From Bacteroidetes bacterium GWF2_38_335 (lineage in GTDB: Bacteria > Bacteroidota > Bacteroidia > Bacteroidales > GWF2-38-335): 64,000 nucleotides of DNA. Shown in pieces: positions 63,913 to 64,000 of the stretch. The stretch's first letter is position 1. Each line of letters starts with the position of its first letter. Where the stretch lies: the NCBI GenBank assembly GCA_001769535.1, contig MEOH01000026.1:358413-422412 (forward strand), read 5' to 3'. The translations under genes and the position numbers were made by a program. The notes beneath the pieces were generated by a model that saw only the letters and a program-made list of their open reading frames with translations, had not been told where the DNA came from and did no database searches.

Positions 63913-64000
63913 GTCGAGTAGGTAAAGGGGAATTTCACCCCTAAACCTCTCACAGAACCGTACTTGAACCTCTCGATTCATACGGCTCTTGGTACACAAT
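63913..64000 (-). mobile_element. 3' end of a group II intron, rest beyond the window
   Basis: On the minus strand, 63988-63955 is a 34-nt stretch GAGCCGTATG-AATC-GAGA-GGTT-CAAGTACGGTTC, the canonical domain V with the AGC catalytic triad and a GAGA tetraloop. It is followed by a domain VI hairpin (AGGGG...CCCCT) and the 3' end CCTACTCGAC at 63913. The intron body and its reverse transcriptase, if any, lie to the right of the window. The motif is not in a coding frame here. Confidence 0.8.

Overview
The window comes from a member of the Bacteroidota, probably class Bacteroidia. The evidence is two giant surface proteins ending in the type B C-terminal domain of the type IX secretion system (T9SS), a GldH-like lipoprotein, many lipoproteins with the SCxx lipobox, DUF5686- and DUF5723-like outer-membrane proteins, and several promoters matching the Bacteroidota TTTG-N19/20-TAnnTTTG pattern. 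No rRNA, tRNA or CRISPR array was recognised.

Layout. 1-6.9 kb: a CHAT-domain protein open at the left edge, a secreted unknown, and a tight pair made of a VIT/vWA secreted protein and a lipoprotein carrying a His/Cys dyad like clan CD peptidases. 7.1-16.9 kb (mostly minus strand): a Zn-ribbon protein, small lipoproteins, a dicarboxylate/amino-acid symporter, two paralogous lipoproteins, barrel-like proteins, a CsgG/TolB-N-like protein and a transglutaminase-like protein. 17.1-22.5 kb: a 1413-residue SprB-repeat/PKD adhesin, then a membrane protein/XRE regulator pair. 22.6-28.9 kb: YgiQ-type radical SAM protein, AddB-like nuclease, TIGR01777 epimerase, lipoprotein. 29.2-30.3 kb: a HigBA-type toxin-antitoxin module inside imperfect direct repeats, whose toxin frame begins with ATT. 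30.3-45.6 kb: HypB with a large His-rich insert, DUF1801 protein, DUF5686 protein, S41 protease, PAP2 phosphatase, MazG, FabG and a TPR-SpoIIE phosphatase. 45.6-58.7 kb: GldH-like lipoprotein, P-domain/SprB adhesin, PD40 propeller protein, Cu/Zn permease-HMA fusion, and an envelope cluster (720-residue lipoprotein, DUF5723-like protein, small lipoproteins, LemA). 58.8-61.6 kb: acidic-tail protein, a methylglyoxal-synthase-like protein lacking the catalytic Asp, SlyD-like FKBP, DUF4386-like protein. 62.2-64 kb: edge of a mobile element with an ArdC-type antirestriction protein and the 3' end of a group II intron on the minus strand.

Intergenic DNA is unusually structured. There is a 68-71 bp inverted-repeat element in three copies, a composite three-hairpin element in two good copies plus one diverged copy and fragments (the two best copies embedded in cataaccc-type simple repeats), and two separate 16-bp tandem arrays.

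Most genes serve the envelope: secretion by T9SS, adhesion, lipoprotein and periplasmic proteolysis. The best candidates for something undescribed are the VIT/vWA plus clan-CD-like lipoprotein pair, the ATT-start toxin within repeats, the Asp-less methylglyoxal-synthase homologue, and the two intergenic repeat families.
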